The notes beneath the pieces were generated by a model, which saw only the letters and a list, made by a program, of their open reading frames with translations, searched no databases and had not been told where the DNA came from. A DNA stretch of 64,000 bases from NCBI RefSeq assembly GCF_001592875.1, contig NZ_LSOF01000005.1:63912-127911 (forward strand). Direction: 5' to 3'. The position numbers and the translations under genes were made by a program. This stretch comes from Pseudomonas sp. BMS12 (GTDB lineage: Bacteria > Pseudomonadota > Gammaproteobacteria > Pseudomonadales > Pseudomonadaceae). Position 1 is the stretch's first letter. The number at the start of each line of letters is the position of its first letter. This document shows positions 27,706-36,280 of this stretch, piece after piece.

Positions 27706-28449
27706 TTAGCTAAGTTGCATGACCCGTGCCATGGCCGCCGCATCGTCTTCGGCGGTGCGCATCATCTTCACGTGCAACTCGAATTGACGGGACAGGGAGA
27801 GAATCGCGGTCATCTCCTCGACGGCATTGACGTTGCTCGACTCGAGAAAGCCCGAGGTCAGGCGCACATTGGCATCGACCAGTGCCGGCGCTTCGCCTTC
27901 CTTCACGCGGATCAGGCCGTCGGTGCCCTTCTCCATCGTTTTCAGATCCGGGTTGACCAACTTGATGCGATCCACCTCGGCCATCACGCTCGGCGCCTCG
28001 CCAAGCGCACGAATGCTGATGGTGCCATCCTGACCGATCTCGACTTTCTGCTCCGGCGGTATCGCAATAGGCCCGCCGTTGCCCAGCACCGGCAAACCGT
28101 TGCCGGTACGCAGCTGCCCCAGGGCATCGATCTGCAAACTGGCGGTACGCACATAGGCCTCACTGCCATCGGCGGCCTGCACGGCAACCCAGCCCTGCCC
28201 CTCGACGGCAACGTCCAGCTCGCGGCCGGTTTCCTGTAGGGATCCAGGAGTGAAATCGGTGCCGGGGCGCTCGCTCATGGCATAGACCCGCGCCGGGTAA
28301 CTGTCGCCGAATACCGGCATGGAACGCGCCTGCTCGTAATCCCGGTGAAAACCGGTAGTCGAGATGTTCGCCAGGTTGTTGGCGTGGGCGCGCTGGGCCA
28401 GGGTGTTCTGGCTGGCTCCGGTCATGGAGATGTACAGCATCTTGTCCAT
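27706..28449 (-). CDS. flgF: Flagellar proximal rod protein FlgF
   Basis: FlgF (247 residues) is a proximal rod subunit. The ATG at 28449 (MDKMLYISMTGASQNTLAQR) is preceded by GGAG and matches the family start; an upstream in-frame ATG at 28509 would fall in the promoter. Motifs: ANNLANISTTGFHRDYEQAR, EGQGWVAVQAADGSEAYVRT and the C-terminal LESSNVNAVEEMTAILSLSR. It begins a new transcription unit with its own sigma-54 promoter, separated from flgE by tandem terminators. Confidence 0.96.
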   Translation of the reverse strand: MDKMLYISMTGASQNTLAQRAHANNLANISTTGFHRDYEQARSMPVFGDSYPARVYAMSERPGTDFTPGSLQETGRELDVAVEGQGWVAVQAADGSEAYVRTASLQIDALGQLRTGNGLPVLGNGGPIAIPPEQKVEIGQDGTISIRALGEAPSVMAEVDRIKLVNPDLKTMEKGTDGLIRVKEGEAPALVDANVRLTSGFLESSNVNAVEEMTAILSLSRQFELHVKMMRTAEDDAAAMARVMQLS

Positions 28450-28504
28450 GGTCTGCTCCGCGGGGTCGGCAATCTGCCGCTCTTGACTCTGTTGCTGGAT
28501 ATTC

Positions 28505-28521
28505 AGCAAACCCCGTGCCAG
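28505..28521 (-). promoter_or_regulatory. Sigma-54 promoter of flgFGHIJKL
   Basis: The minus strand reads CTGGCACGGGGTTTGCT, a near-perfect match to YTGGCACGN4TTGCW. It lies about 60 bp before the flgF ATG. Confidence 0.9.
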
Positions 28522-28571
28522 CCCTTAAAAATCATCACAACCAGTTGATTTAAAAGAACTTTAAAAACAAT

Positions 28572-28593
28572 AAAAGCTCCCAGAGGAGCTTTT
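28572..28593 (-). terminator. Terminator downstream of flgE (distal of two)
   Basis: AAAAGCTCC / GGAGCTTTT stem of nine pairs with a four-base loop, followed on the minus strand by TTTTATTGTTTTT. It sits between flgE and the flgF promoter. Confidence 0.85.
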
Positions 28594-28611
28594 CCAAACA
28601 ATGAACGGCGA

Positions 28612-28635
28612 GGCCTTGCCGCCGATGGCAAGGCC
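28612..28635 (-). terminator. Hairpin directly after flgE (proximal of two)
   Basis: A perfect nine-pair stem (GGCCTTGCC / GGCAAGGCC) begins 13 bp past the flgE stop. There is no T run, so it may pause polymerase or protect the 3' end ahead of the true terminator. Confidence 0.6.
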
Positions 28636-28647
28636 CCTCCTCCGGCA

Positions 28648-29955
28648 TTAACGCAGGTTGATGATGGTCTGGGTAATGGCGCTTTCGGTCTCGATGGTCT
28701 TGGCGTTGGCCTGGTAGTTGCGTTGGGCGACGATCAGGTTCACCAGTTGATCCGAGAGCTCCACGTTGGAGTCCTCCAGCGCGCCGGCCTGCAACGCACC
28801 CAGGGTGCCCGAGCGCGGCGTGCCAACCACAGGCTCGCCAGACTGGAAGGACTGTACCCAGGCCGTCTTGCCCACCGGCGTCAAGCCCTGCACGTTGGCG
28901 AAGTTGGCCAGCACCACCTGCCCCTGGATCAGCGACTGACCGTTGGTGTAGCGCGCGAAGATCACCCCGGTATCGTCGATTTCCAGGCCTGACAGCTCGC
29001 CAGTGGTGTAACCGTCCTGACTGACCGCCGTCACGGCGAAGGCACTGGCGAACTGGGTGGCATCACGCAGGTCGAGAGTCACGCCAGCCGCAGCAGCCGT
29101 GGCCCCGTTAGCGGCCCACACCGGCGGTACCGAGCTATCTGCGGCAGCCGGCACCCAGTTGGTCAGGCTCAACGTGCCATCGGCGTTCACGGTGAAGTCG
29201 GTAGAGGCCAGCGCAGCGGTATCCAGCTGCCCAGCTGCAGTGAAGCTCAGGTCTACAGCATAGGGCGTGGTCAGGGTCGGGTCGTTGGGGTTACGCCCGT
29301 CGATCAGCACGTTCATGGTCCAGGTGTTCGCCGCAGTCTTGACGAAGTATTGGGTGAACACGTGGGCATTGCCCTGAGAGTCGTAGATGTTGGTCGAGGT
29401 TGACGAGTTGTAGGTGGTCGGATCGGTCGGGTCGAACGGCACCGTGGTCGGCACCGTATTGTTCGAGTTGAGATTGAAGGTCTGCGTCATCTCTTCGGTA
29501 GCCCGCGGCGACTGGGCGGCGGTGCGTATCTGGATATCGTCGACAATGCCGTTCTGCAGGTTGCCGGCAGCATCCACGGCATAGCCCTGCAGCCGATAAC
29601 CGAAGTTGTTGACCATGTAGCCGTCACGGTCGGTGCCAAAGTAGCCGGCACGGGTGTAGCTGATCTCGCCGTTGTTACTGGTGACGAAGAAGCCGTTGCC
29701 GTTGATGGCCAGGTCCAGGGCGTTCTGGGTGTAGTTGATATTGCCCTGGTTGAACAGCTGCGACACATCGCCCAGCAGCACGCCACTGCCCTGCGGGTTG
29801 GAGCCGGTACCAAGCACCGAGGCCGCATAGACGTCGGCAAACTCCGCGCGCGACTGTTTGAAACCCGCCGTACCGGCGTTGGCGATGTTGTTGCCGGTGA
29901 CGTTGAGGTCGCTGGTGGCTGCCCGCAGACCGCTGAGACCGATATTGAAAGCCAT
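28648..29955 (-). CDS. flgE: Flagellar hook protein FlgE
   Basis: FlgE (435 residues) polymerises into the hook. N-terminal motif AFNIGLSGLRAATSDLNVTG, NNIANAGTAGFKQSRAEFAD; the conserved NGNGFFVTSNNGEISYTRAG; the C-terminus has AGALEDSNVELSDQLVNLIV and AQRNYQANAKTIETESAI. It is the last gene of the flgBCDE unit, 43 bp after flgD. Its size is like that of other pseudomonads. Confidence 0.98.
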   Translation of the reverse strand: MAFNIGLSGLRAATSDLNVTGNNIANAGTAGFKQSRAEFADVYAASVLGTGSNPQGSGVLLGDVSQLFNQGNINYTQNALDLAINGNGFFVTSNNGEISYTRAGYFGTDRDGYMVNNFGYRLQGYAVDAAGNLQNGIVDDIQIRTAAQSPRATEEMTQTFNLNSNNTVPTTVPFDPTDPTTYNSSTSTNIYDSQGNAHVFTQYFVKTAANTWTMNVLIDGRNPNDPTLTTPYAVDLSFTAAGQLDTAALASTDFTVNADGTLSLTNWVPAAADSSVPPVWAANGATAAAAGVTLDLRDATQFASAFAVTAVSQDGYTTGELSGLEIDDTGVIFARYTNGQSLIQGQVVLANFANVQGLTPVGKTAWVQSFQSGEPVVGTPRSGTLGALQAGALEDSNVELSDQLVNLIVAQRNYQANAKTIETESAITQTIINLR

Positions 29956-29998
29956 GGAATACTCCTTTGCCGCTACTGCCGGCGCTTACAGTCTGGGG

Positions 29999-30667
29999 TT
30001 ACTGACCGATGATCTGGACCTGGGACAGCGCGACACTGCCCAGGCCGGCGAGGTTGAGCATCATCTCGCCACCGTTCTGGCCGAGCGAGACACTGTCGAC
30101 GTTGGCCGGCAACAAGGTGTACAGCCCCTTGGTGCCATCGGCATACGTGGCCTGCGCCTCGAACTTGTACGTGCCGGGCGGCAACAGCTTGCCGCTGGAG
30201 TCTTTGCCGTCCCACATGAAGCTGACATTGCCGGCGGCCTGCTGGCCGAGGTTGACACGGTTCACTACCGAGCCGGTGTTGTCGTAGATGTTGACGTAGA
30301 CGTTGCTACTGGTGACCGGCAACAGCAGGCTGCCCTTGAAGGTTTCGCTGGTATCCACCACTGCCTTCTCGGTCGGCACTATCACCTTGCGACCGACCAG
30401 GGAGGAGGCCTGCAGCGCCTGGGACGACTGGTAGCCAGAGAGCAGCGACTCCATACTGGAGTTGAGTTTCTCGATACCTTCGACCTGACTGAACTGCGCC
30501 AGCTGGGCGATAAACTCGCCATTTTCCTGGGGTTCCAGCGGGTTCTGGTTGTTCAACTGGGCCACCAGCAGTTCGAGGAACTCGTTCTTGCCGAGGTCCT
30601 TGTTCTGGGTGCTGTCCTGCTTGATCTGGTACTGGTCCAGTACGGAACTGACGCCACTGACACTCAT
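29999..30667 (-). CDS. flgD: Hook-assembly scaffold protein FlgD
   Basis: FlgD (222 residues) is the hook cap that guides FlgE polymerisation and is then replaced. The conserved N-terminal motif NEFLELLVAQLNNQNPLEPQ, ENGEFIAQLAQFSQVEGIEK is present, followed by the FLgD_tudor/Ig-like region (VSFMWDGKDSSGKLLPPGTY). It sits between flgC (22 bp) and flgE. No signal peptide, as expected for a protein exported by the flagellar system. Confidence 0.97.
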   Translation of the reverse strand: MSVSGVSSVLDQYQIKQDSTQNKDLGKNEFLELLVAQLNNQNPLEPQENGEFIAQLAQFSQVEGIEKLNSSMESLLSGYQSSQALQASSLVGRKVIVPTEKAVVDTSETFKGSLLLPVTSSNVYVNIYDNTGSVVNRVNLGQQAAGNVSFMWDGKDSSGKLLPPGTYKFEAQATYADGTKGLYTLLPANVDSVSLGQNGGEMMLNLAGLGSVALSQVQIIGQ

Positions 30668-30689
30668 TGTCTCGCTCCTCGTTAGCCGC

Positions 30690-31133
30690 TTACTGGCCCA
30701 GGGTCAGCACGCGCTGCATCATCTGCTTGGCGGTGTTCATCATTTCGACATTGGTCTGGAAAGCACGGCTGGCGGAGATCATGTCGGCCATTTCCTCAAC
30801 CACGTTGACGTTCGGGTAGTAGACGTAGCCGTTCTCGTCGGCCGCCGGATGGTTTGGCTCGTAGCGCGGGGTCAGGCTGCTCTGATCCTCGACCACACCC
30901 AATACCTGTACACCGCGACCAGACTGATCCTGGTCGGCAAACAGCGAACCGCGATCACCCTCCATGCTCGACTCGAACACGGTGGCAAACACCGGATGGC
31001 GCGCACGGTAGGTCTGGTCGATGCTCGAGGAGACCGTCTCTGCATTGGCGATGTTGCTGGAGATGGTGTTCAGACGAGTGCTCTGGGCGCTCATGCCGGT
31101 ACCGGCGATGTTGAAGACACTGGCGAGTGACAT
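30690..31133 (-). CDS. flgC: Flagellar proximal rod protein FlgC
   Basis: FlgC (147 residues) is a proximal rod subunit. Family motifs: FNIAGTGMSAQSTRLNTISS, NIANAETVSSSIDQTYRARH, and the C-terminal GYVYYPNVNVVEEMADMISA with SRAFQTNVEMMNTAKQMMQR. It starts 14 bp after flgB and has the usual length. Confidence 0.98.
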   Translation of the reverse strand: MSLASVFNIAGTGMSAQSTRLNTISSNIANAETVSSSIDQTYRARHPVFATVFESSMEGDRGSLFADQDQSGRGVQVLGVVEDQSSLTPRYEPNHPAADENGYVYYPNVNVVEEMADMISASRAFQTNVEMMNTAKQMMQRVLTLGQ

Positions 31134-31147
31134 GACGGTGATCTCCC

Positions 31148-31555
31148 TTATTCGCCGCGCAGGGCGCTGACCAGCCCTTTGAACTTGCTGTTGAGCAGCG
31201 TGAAGCTGGCCTGGAACTGCACCGCGTTCTCGGCGTAGTTGGCCTGTTCCTGCTGCATGTCGACGCTGTTCTGGTCGATGGATGGGTGGAACGGAGTGCG
31301 GAAGCGCAGTGCCGGGTCGGCCAGTTGGATGCCGTCGGCCGCGATGTGCTGGCTGTCGGTACGACTCAGGGCAAACTGCTTGCCACTCTGCCGCTCGCTC
31401 TGTTCGGCGAGTACCGCGGAGAAATCCAGATCACGGGCCTTGTAGTAGGGGGTGTCGGCGTTGGCGATGTTATTGGCCAGAACCTCTGCACGCTGGGCAC
31501 GAAATGCCAGTGCTTCTTCGTGAATGCCAAGTGCTCTGTCGAAACTGATGCTCAT
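31148..31555 (-). CDS. flgB: Flagellar proximal rod protein FlgB
   Basis: FlgB (135 residues) is a proximal rod subunit. The ATG at 31555 gives MSISFDRALGIHEEALAFRA, matching the family; the frame is open further upstream but that part would overlap the promoter region. Motif QRAEVLANNIANADTPYYKA; C-terminus VDMQQEQANYAENAVQFQAS. It heads flgBCDE and has a sigma-54 promoter about 42 bp upstream. Confidence 0.97.
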   Translation of the reverse strand: MSISFDRALGIHEEALAFRAQRAEVLANNIANADTPYYKARDLDFSAVLAEQSERQSGKQFALSRTDSQHIAADGIQLADPALRFRTPFHPSIDQNSVDMQQEQANYAENAVQFQASFTLLNSKFKGLVSALRGE

Positions 31556-31596
31556 GATCTGAAACCTTTGCCGCCGTTGCGTCGTGCAAGACATAT

Positions 31597-31613
31597 AGCA
31601 AAGGCTGTGCCAT
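31597..31613 (-). promoter_or_regulatory. Sigma-54 promoter of flgBCDE
   Basis: The minus strand reads ATGGCACAGCCTTTGCT with GG and GC ten bases apart and TTGCT at -12, close to consensus. Confidence 0.88.
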
Positions 31614-31667
31614 TTTTGTTTTTACATATAAATCAACACTTTATGAGATATACGACACGGCAGAACG

Positions 31668-31713
31668 CGGCAAGCGGCAAAGCTTTTCCGCTCCAGAGCA
31701 CGGCAAGCGGCAA
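31668..31713. repeat. Two 13-bp direct repeats between cheR and flgB
   Basis: CGGCAAGCGGCAA occurs at 31668-31680 and again at 31701-31713, 33 bp apart. Each copy is itself made of two GCGGCAA-like units. They lie in the 233-bp gap between cheR and flgB, upstream of the flgB promoter. Function is unknown; a protein-binding array is possible. Confidence 0.55.
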
Positions 31714-31739
31714 GGCCTGCAACAGGATTTGCCACCCCA

Positions 31740-31769
31740 AATGAAAACGGGAGGCCAATGGCCTCCCGT
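31740..31769 (-). terminator. Terminator downstream of cheR
   Basis: Perfect inverted repeat ACGGGAGGCC / GGCCTCCCGT with a three-base loop, followed by TTTTCAT on the minus strand, 20 bp past the cheR stop. It separates cheVR from flgBCDE. Confidence 0.9.
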
Positions 31770-31788
31770 TGCTAACCTTCGATAACGA

Positions 31789-32616
31789 TCACTTCACTTT
31801 GTAGATGATCCCGGGGCTGCATTGAACCATCTGGTAAAGGTCCGGCAACGCGTTGAGTGCCTCCGAAGCGCCCAGAAACAGGTAACCGCCCGGTTTCAGA
31901 GTGGCGTGAATGCGGGTCAGGATGTCCTTCTTCACCTCAGCCGAGAAATAGATCAGCACGTTGCGGCAAAACACCACGTCGAACTTGCCAAGCGCCGCGT
32001 AGCTCTCCAGCAGGTTGAGCGCACGGAACTCCACCCGACTCTTGATCGGTGCCTTCACCGCCCAACGCCCCGGCCCCTTGGGATCGAAATAGCGCTGCAA
32101 GCGTTCCTGGGACAAACCGCGACCCATAGCGAGGCTGTCGTACTCACCGGATTTGCAAGCGGTCAGCATCGAGCCCGACAGGTCGGTCGCCACTATCTGC
32201 ACGCCGGCCTTGAGCTGGCCCAGGTTGGTTTTCTCGAACTCATCGATGGTCATCGACAAGGAATAAGGCTCCTGCCCCGAAGAGCAGGCTGCCGACCAGA
32301 TGCGCAGCCGTTGGTTGGGGTTGGCCTTGATCAGCTCGGGCAGCACCCGATTCTTCATCACCTCGAAAGGGTAGGTATCGCGAAACCACAGGGTTTCGTT
32401 GGTGGTCATGGCGTCCACCACCTGCTCGCGAAGCCCGCCACGAGGCTGGGCCTGCATCTTTTGCACCAGTTCGCCAAGCGACTTGATGCCCTGCTGCTCC
32501 ATCAACTTGTTGAGGCGGCTGGATACCAGGTACTGCTTGTTGCTCCCCAGCAGAATGCCGCAAGCCTTCTCCAGAAAGACCCGGAACTGCTCGAAATCCA
32601 AATTACCTGAAGACAC
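31789..32616 (-). CDS. cheR: Chemotaxis protein methyltransferase CheR
   Basis: CheR (275 residues) methylates glutamates on chemoreceptors using SAM. N-terminal CheR_N region NLDFEQFRVFLEKACGILLG; catalytic domain with TTNETLWFRDTYPFEVMKNR, IWSAACSSGQEPYSLSMTID, FDVVFCRNVLIYF and GGYLFLGASEALNALPDLY. I chose the GTG at 32616 (VSSGNLDFEQ), which has GAGG eight bases upstream and matches the family start; an ATG at 32637 has no ribosome site. It follows cheV by 44 bp. Confidence 0.95.
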   Translation of the reverse strand: MSSGNLDFEQFRVFLEKACGILLGSNKQYLVSSRLNKLMEQQGIKSLGELVQKMQAQPRGGLREQVVDAMTTNETLWFRDTYPFEVMKNRVLPELIKANPNQRLRIWSAACSSGQEPYSLSMTIDEFEKTNLGQLKAGVQIVATDLSGSMLTACKSGEYDSLAMGRGLSQERLQRYFDPKGPGRWAVKAPIKSRVEFRALNLLESYAALGKFDVVFCRNVLIYFSAEVKKDILTRIHATLKPGGYLFLGASEALNALPDLYQMVQCSPGIIYKVK

Positions 32617-32660
32617 TAATGCCGCCTCACCAAACATAGTCTTAACCAAAGGCCAGGCCT

Positions 32661-33593
32661 TTAGCCCCCATCAGCTATCCGGATACGCTCGACCACTCGG
32701 GAAGCCAGCTCGTCCGGACGGAACTTCGCCAGGAAGTCGTCCGCACCAACTTTCTTCACCATCGCCTGGTTGAATACGCCGGATAGCGAAGTATGCAGAA
32801 TCACATGCAGATTCTGCATCCTCGGATCGGCACGAATCTCGGCCGTCAGGGTATAGCCATCCATCTCCGGCATCTCGATGTCGGAGATCAGCATCAGGAA
32901 CTCCTGCGCCGGGCTCTTACCCTCCTCGACTAACTTATGCAGGTAGTCATAGGCCTCACGCCCATCGTTGAGCGCCACAACCTCCACGCCGACACTTTCC
33001 AGGCAACGTGACACCTGCTTGCGCGCCACCGAAGAGTCATCGCAGATCAGTACGCGCTTGGAAACGGCCTTGGCCTTGGTCTCGACATCCACCACTCCGT
33101 CCGAGATTGCCTCGGACATCGGCGCCACTTCAGCGAGTATCTTCTCGACGTCGATAACCTCGACCAATCGATTATCCACGCGAGTGACCGCCGTCAGATA
33201 GTGATCCCGCCCCGTCCCCTTGGGCGGTGGATGGATCTCCCCCCAGTTCATGTTCACGATGCGTTCCACGGATCGCACCAGAAACCCCTGAACCTTGGTG
33301 TTGTATTCGGTGATGATCACGAAGCTATTGCTGATGTCATCCAGCGCCGAGCGGCCAGTGGCAAGAGCAAGATCGAGAATCGGAATCGTGCCCCCGCGAA
33401 TGTTCGCCACACCGCGTACTACCTGGCTGGATTTGGGCATGATGGTGAGTTTGGGGCACTGCAGCACCTCCTTCACCTTGAAGACGTTGATGCCATACAG
33501 CTGCGGCCCATCCAGCCGGAACAACAGCAGTTCCAGACGGTTCTGCCCCACCAGTTGGGTACGCTGGTTAACCGAGTCCAATACTCCGGCCAT
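32661..33593 (-). CDS. cheV: Chemotaxis coupling protein CheV
   Basis: CheV (310 residues) couples receptors to CheA and carries a receiver domain for adaptation. N-terminal CheW-like domain (FRLDGPQLYGINVFKVKEVL, VRGVANIRGGTIPILDLALA), then a receiver domain (RVLICDDSSVARKQVSRCLE) with the phospho-acceptor Asp in MLISDIEMPEMDGYTL. It starts opposite flgA with an 80-bp divergent region. Confidence 0.95.
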   Translation of the reverse strand: MAGVLDSVNQRTQLVGQNRLELLLFRLDGPQLYGINVFKVKEVLQCPKLTIMPKSSQVVRGVANIRGGTIPILDLALATGRSALDDISNSFVIITEYNTKVQGFLVRSVERIVNMNWGEIHPPPKGTGRDHYLTAVTRVDNRLVEVIDVEKILAEVAPMSEAISDGVVDVETKAKAVSKRVLICDDSSVARKQVSRCLESVGVEVVALNDGREAYDYLHKLVEEGKSPAQEFLMLISDIEMPEMDGYTLTAEIRADPRMQNLHVILHTSLSGVFNQAMVKKVGADDFLAKFRPDELASRVVERIRIADGG

Positions 33594-33629
33594 GCCCAGA
33601 CTCCTTATTCGTTCTGATCGCCGCGCGTT

Positions 33630-33645
33630 CTGCTAAGCCTAGCAG
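33630..33645. repeat. Inverted repeat in the cheV-flgA divergent region
   Basis: CTGCTA-AGCC-TAGCAG, six perfect pairs with a four-base centre, lies in the 80-bp divergent gap. It could be a shared operator; no canonical sigma-54 or sigma-28 match was found here. Confidence 0.35.
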
Positions 33646-33673
33646 GCGGCACGGGCCTTGCTTCGTCGGGTGC

Positions 33674-34432
33674 ATGAACGCACTTACGACATTTTCCCGA
33701 CGCATGATGGCAAAACGCCTCGTCACTGTCGGTGTTTTACCTGCTTTGGGGCTGCTCGGCCACCACTCGTTACATGCTGCTGCCCAGACACTTCCCGAGG
33801 AGCTTATCGGCGCCACAGAAGGCTTTCTTGAGTTCATGGTCGAAGACTATCTAGAGCGTAGCGAAATCCAGGCTCGCCATGAGATTCAAGTTAACCCTCT
33901 CGACCCACGGTTGCGCCTGGCAGCCTGCGACACCGACCTGACGCAAAAACTGGAAAGCCCGGAGCAGCCGGTGGGGCGAGTCACCGTGAGGGTCAGCTGC
34001 GAAGGCAGTACACCCTGGAGCGTGTTCATCCCCGCCCAGGTCCGCATCTTCCGAGCGGTGGCCGTATTAAAAAACCCGCTCAAGCGCAACAGCATCATCG
34101 GCCCTGCCGATATCGCCATGATTGAACAGGACGTAGGCTTGCTCAATCGTGGTTATATCGTCGACCCGCAACAGGCTATCGGCAGAAAACTGACGCGACC
34201 ACTACAAGCCGACCAGGTTCTGACTCCTTCGCAACTACAACTGGCAGAAAGCATCCGCCGTGGCGATCAGGTTGTAATCCTCGCCAGCAGCGGCGGCATC
34301 AGTGTACGCATGCAGGGCGAAGCCTTGTCGGACGGGACTCGCGGGCAGCAGATCAGCGTCCGCAACCTGAGCTCACAACGCGTGATTCGGGCCCGAGTGA
34401 TAGGGCCGGGGCAGGTCGAGGTAGAAATGTAG
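33674..34432 (+). CDS. flgA: P-ring assembly chaperone FlgA
   Basis: FlgA (252 residues) is a periplasmic chaperone for P-ring (FlgI) assembly. It has a signal-peptide-like N-terminus (RLVTVGVLPALGLLGHHSLH, then AAAQ) after a basic stretch. The C-terminal SAF domain is clear: VVILASSGGISVRMQGEALS, DGTRGQQISVRNLSSQRVIR. It may instead start at the Met-Met pair 30 bp further in, because no strong ribosome site precedes the ATG used here. Confidence 0.93.
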   Translation: MNALTTFSRRMMAKRLVTVGVLPALGLLGHHSLHAAAQTLPEELIGATEGFLEFMVEDYLERSEIQARHEIQVNPLDPRLRLAACDTDLTQKLESPEQPVGRVTVRVSCEGSTPWSVFIPAQVRIFRAVAVLKNPLKRNSIIGPADIAMIEQDVGLLNRGYIVDPQQAIGRKLTRPLQADQVLTPSQLQLAESIRRGDQVVILASSGGISVRMQGEALSDGTRGQQISVRNLSSQRVIRARVIGPGQVEVEM

Positions 34433-34499
34433 GCATGATTCTTGTAGCGCAACTCGGCGACGTTTTCCTACACTGTTAAGCAATACACATATTGCGCCC

Positions 34500-34526
34500 T
34501 AAAGTTTCGACGGGACCGGCCGACAA
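34500..34526 (+). promoter_or_regulatory. Sigma-28 (FliA) promoter of flgMN
   Basis: TAAAGTTT, 11 bases, GCCGACAA, differing from consensus at only one position. It lies 39 bp before the flgM ATG. Control of the anti-sigma factor gene by its own sigma factor is the known feedback design. Confidence 0.95.
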
Positions 34527-34564
34527 CCCAGTCAAGCGTCCAGATACCGTCCGAGGTTTACAAC

Positions 34565-34906
34565 ATGGTTATCGACTTCAACCGGCTGAACAGTGCCAGC
34601 ACACCCGCCAATAGCGGGCGTACCGGCAATGCCCAGGCCAGTGGCCAGAATGAAGCCGTCAGCAACAACCCGCCGAGTGCGGCCAAGGTTGCCGGCGAGC
34701 AGGCCGCCACAGGCAAGAGCGGTGAATCTGTGCAGCTCAGCCGTGAAGCCCAACAACTGCAGAAAGCCAGCGACAAGCTGCGCGATCTACCAACCGTGGA
34801 CAAAGAGCGCGTTGCCAAGCTGAAGCAAGCCGTCGCAGACGGTAGCTATCAGGTCGACAGCCAGCGAGTTGCCAGCAAACTGCTCGATTTCGAATCCCAG
34901 CGCTAG
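34565..34906 (+). CDS. flgM: Anti-sigma-28 factor FlgM
   Basis: FlgM (113 residues) holds FliA (sigma-28) inactive until it is exported through the finished hook. The N-terminal half is low complexity and unfolded in type (Asn/Ala/Ser/Gly-rich); the C-terminal sigma-binding half reads [20 protein letters not shown], then [20 protein letters not shown] with [12 protein letters not shown] precedes the ATG. It is followed by flgN, its export partner. Confidence 0.95.
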   Translation: MVIDFNRLNSASTPANSGRTGNAQASGQNEAVSNNPPSAAKVAGEQAATGKSGESVQLSREAQQLQKASDKLRDLPTVDKERVAKLKQAVADGSYQVDSQRVASKLLDFESQR

Positions 34907-34956
34907 TCTCAGGGCTGCGCTGGGGGTGTTGGACGCCCGATCCCCAGAGCCCACAG

Positions 34957-35424
34957 ATGCAAGATAACGATCTGCTACATCTATTCACTGACGATATCGG
35001 CACGGCCAAGCACCTACTTGAGCTGATCGATGCCGAATTCGAAGCTCTCGGCGAGCGTGACCTGCCACGCCTGGAAGCAGTGCTTGGTGAAAAACTCCCC
35101 CTTCTCAGCCTGCTCGACCAGCATGGCAAAGCCCGCAGCAAGTTGCTCGCCGAGCAACAGCTGAGTAGCGACCGCGCAGGCCTGGAAATATTCGCCAGCC
35201 GCCACAGCAATGGCCCCGAGTTATTGGCCCGCAGCGATGAGCTCGGCCTTCTGCTGGAGCGCTGCCGCGAGGCCAACCAGCGCAACGGTCGGCTGATCCG
35301 CGCCAACCAGGCCTCACTGCAAAGCGTGCTGGGTATTCTTCGCGGAGGCGAAACCCCTGGGCTCTATGACAGTCGCGGCGGCGCCGCTAGAATCGGCCAG
35401 CAACGCCCACTCAGCCAAGCCTGA
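34957..35424 (+). CDS. flgN: FlgN-type export chaperone for FlgK and FlgL
   Basis: FlgN (155 residues) is the cytoplasmic export chaperone for FlgK and FlgL. It is an acidic helical protein (HLLELIDAEFEALGERDLPR, LEAVLGEKLPLLSLLDQHGK, and QRNGRLIRANQASLQSVLGI), typical of the family. It sits 50 bp after flgM, the usual pair. The C-terminal tail (YDSRGGAARIGQQRPLSQA) is also typical. Confidence 0.93.
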   Translation: MQDNDLLHLFTDDIGTAKHLLELIDAEFEALGERDLPRLEAVLGEKLPLLSLLDQHGKARSKLLAEQQLSSDRAGLEIFASRHSNGPELLARSDELGLLLERCREANQRNGRLIRANQASLQSVLGILRGGETPGLYDSRGGAARIGQQRPLSQA

Positions 35425-35508
35425 AAACATAACAAGCACAGGGACATACGGGCACCATGCCAGTATGCTAGTGCCGTAGTATTTTGCGCCCCTGGAGACT
35501 TCCGGACC

Positions 35509-36249
35509 GTGTCCAACCCATTCCACGAGGAAGATGGCCCACAGCCACCCAAGGTACTCACCGCACCCTTGGAAATCTTCGCCAACTTACGCCTGCTGCA
35601 GCAGAGCCGCGATCCTCTGCTGATCACATTCAAGGACCGCAACCAGCGCTTCCAAAGCTACCTGGTGGAGGTCAATCGCGAACGAGGCCTGATCGCCCTG
35701 GACGAGATGATCCCCAGCGATGGCGAGCGCTACCTGCAGAACGAAGAGCCCTTCCGGGTCGAAGGCTTTCATGACGGCGTACGCATCGCCTGGGATTGCG
35801 AGGACCCGGTCAGTATCGGTGAGCTTGACGGCGCGCGTTGCTACTGGGGGCACATGCCCGAGCGCGTCATCTACCATCAGCGCCGCAATGCCTTCCGTGC
35901 CTCGCTGAGCCAGGGCCAACTGGTCGCCATCGAGCTTTCGGGCAGCCGCCTTACACCTGCGCTCAAAGGCCAGCTTCTGGATATATCCGCCACCGGCTGT
36001 CGACTGCGCTTTGCTGGCAATGTCTGCGAGCGCCTGCAGCCCGGCCAGGTTTACGAGCGCTTCGCCGCCATGCTGCCAATCGGCCCACTGACCACTGCCG
36101 TGGAGCTGCGCCACGCGCACTATGCTGACAAGGTCGACATGACTTTCGTCGGCCTGCGCTTCCACCGCATGAGCGGGCTGGAACAACGGCACGTCGAGCG
36201 TTTCGTCTACCAGTTGCAGCGTGAAGCGCGGCGCGACGACAAGGAATAA
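35509..36249 (+). CDS. ycgR: Flagellar brake protein YcgR (PilZ, c-di-GMP receptor)
   Basis: YcgR (246 residues) slows or biases the motor when bound to c-di-GMP. The N-terminal YcgR domain ([20 protein letters not shown]) is followed by a PilZ domain with both ligand motifs: RNAFR (RxxxR) and DISATG ([DN]xSxxG). It starts at a GTG with CTGGAG 10 bases upstream. It is 84 bp after flgN and ends at a bidirectional terminator. FleQ, YcgR and three turnover enzymes all lie in this window. Confidence 0.93.
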   Translation: MSNPFHEEDGPQPPKVLTAPLEIFANLRLLQQSRDPLLITFKDRNQRFQSYLVEVNRERGLIALDEMIPSDGERYLQNEEPFRVEGFHDGVRIAWDCEDPVSIGELDGARCYWGHMPERVIYHQRRNAFRASLSQGQLVAIELSGSRLTPALKGQLLDISATGCRLRFAGNVCERLQPGQVYERFAAMLPIGPLTTAVELRHAHYADKVDMTFVGLRFHRMSGLEQRHVERFVYQLQREARRDDKE

Positions 36250-36251
36250 CG

Positions 36252-36274
36252 AAAAAGCCACCGCGAGGTGGCTT
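36252..36274. terminator. Bidirectional terminator between ycgR and the PauA-like gene
   Basis: AAGCCACC / GGTGGCTT perfect eight-pair stem with a GCGA tetraloop; AAAAA on the left gives a T run on the minus strand. It serves the two convergent genes. Confidence 0.8.
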
Positions 36275-36280
36275 CTCTCA

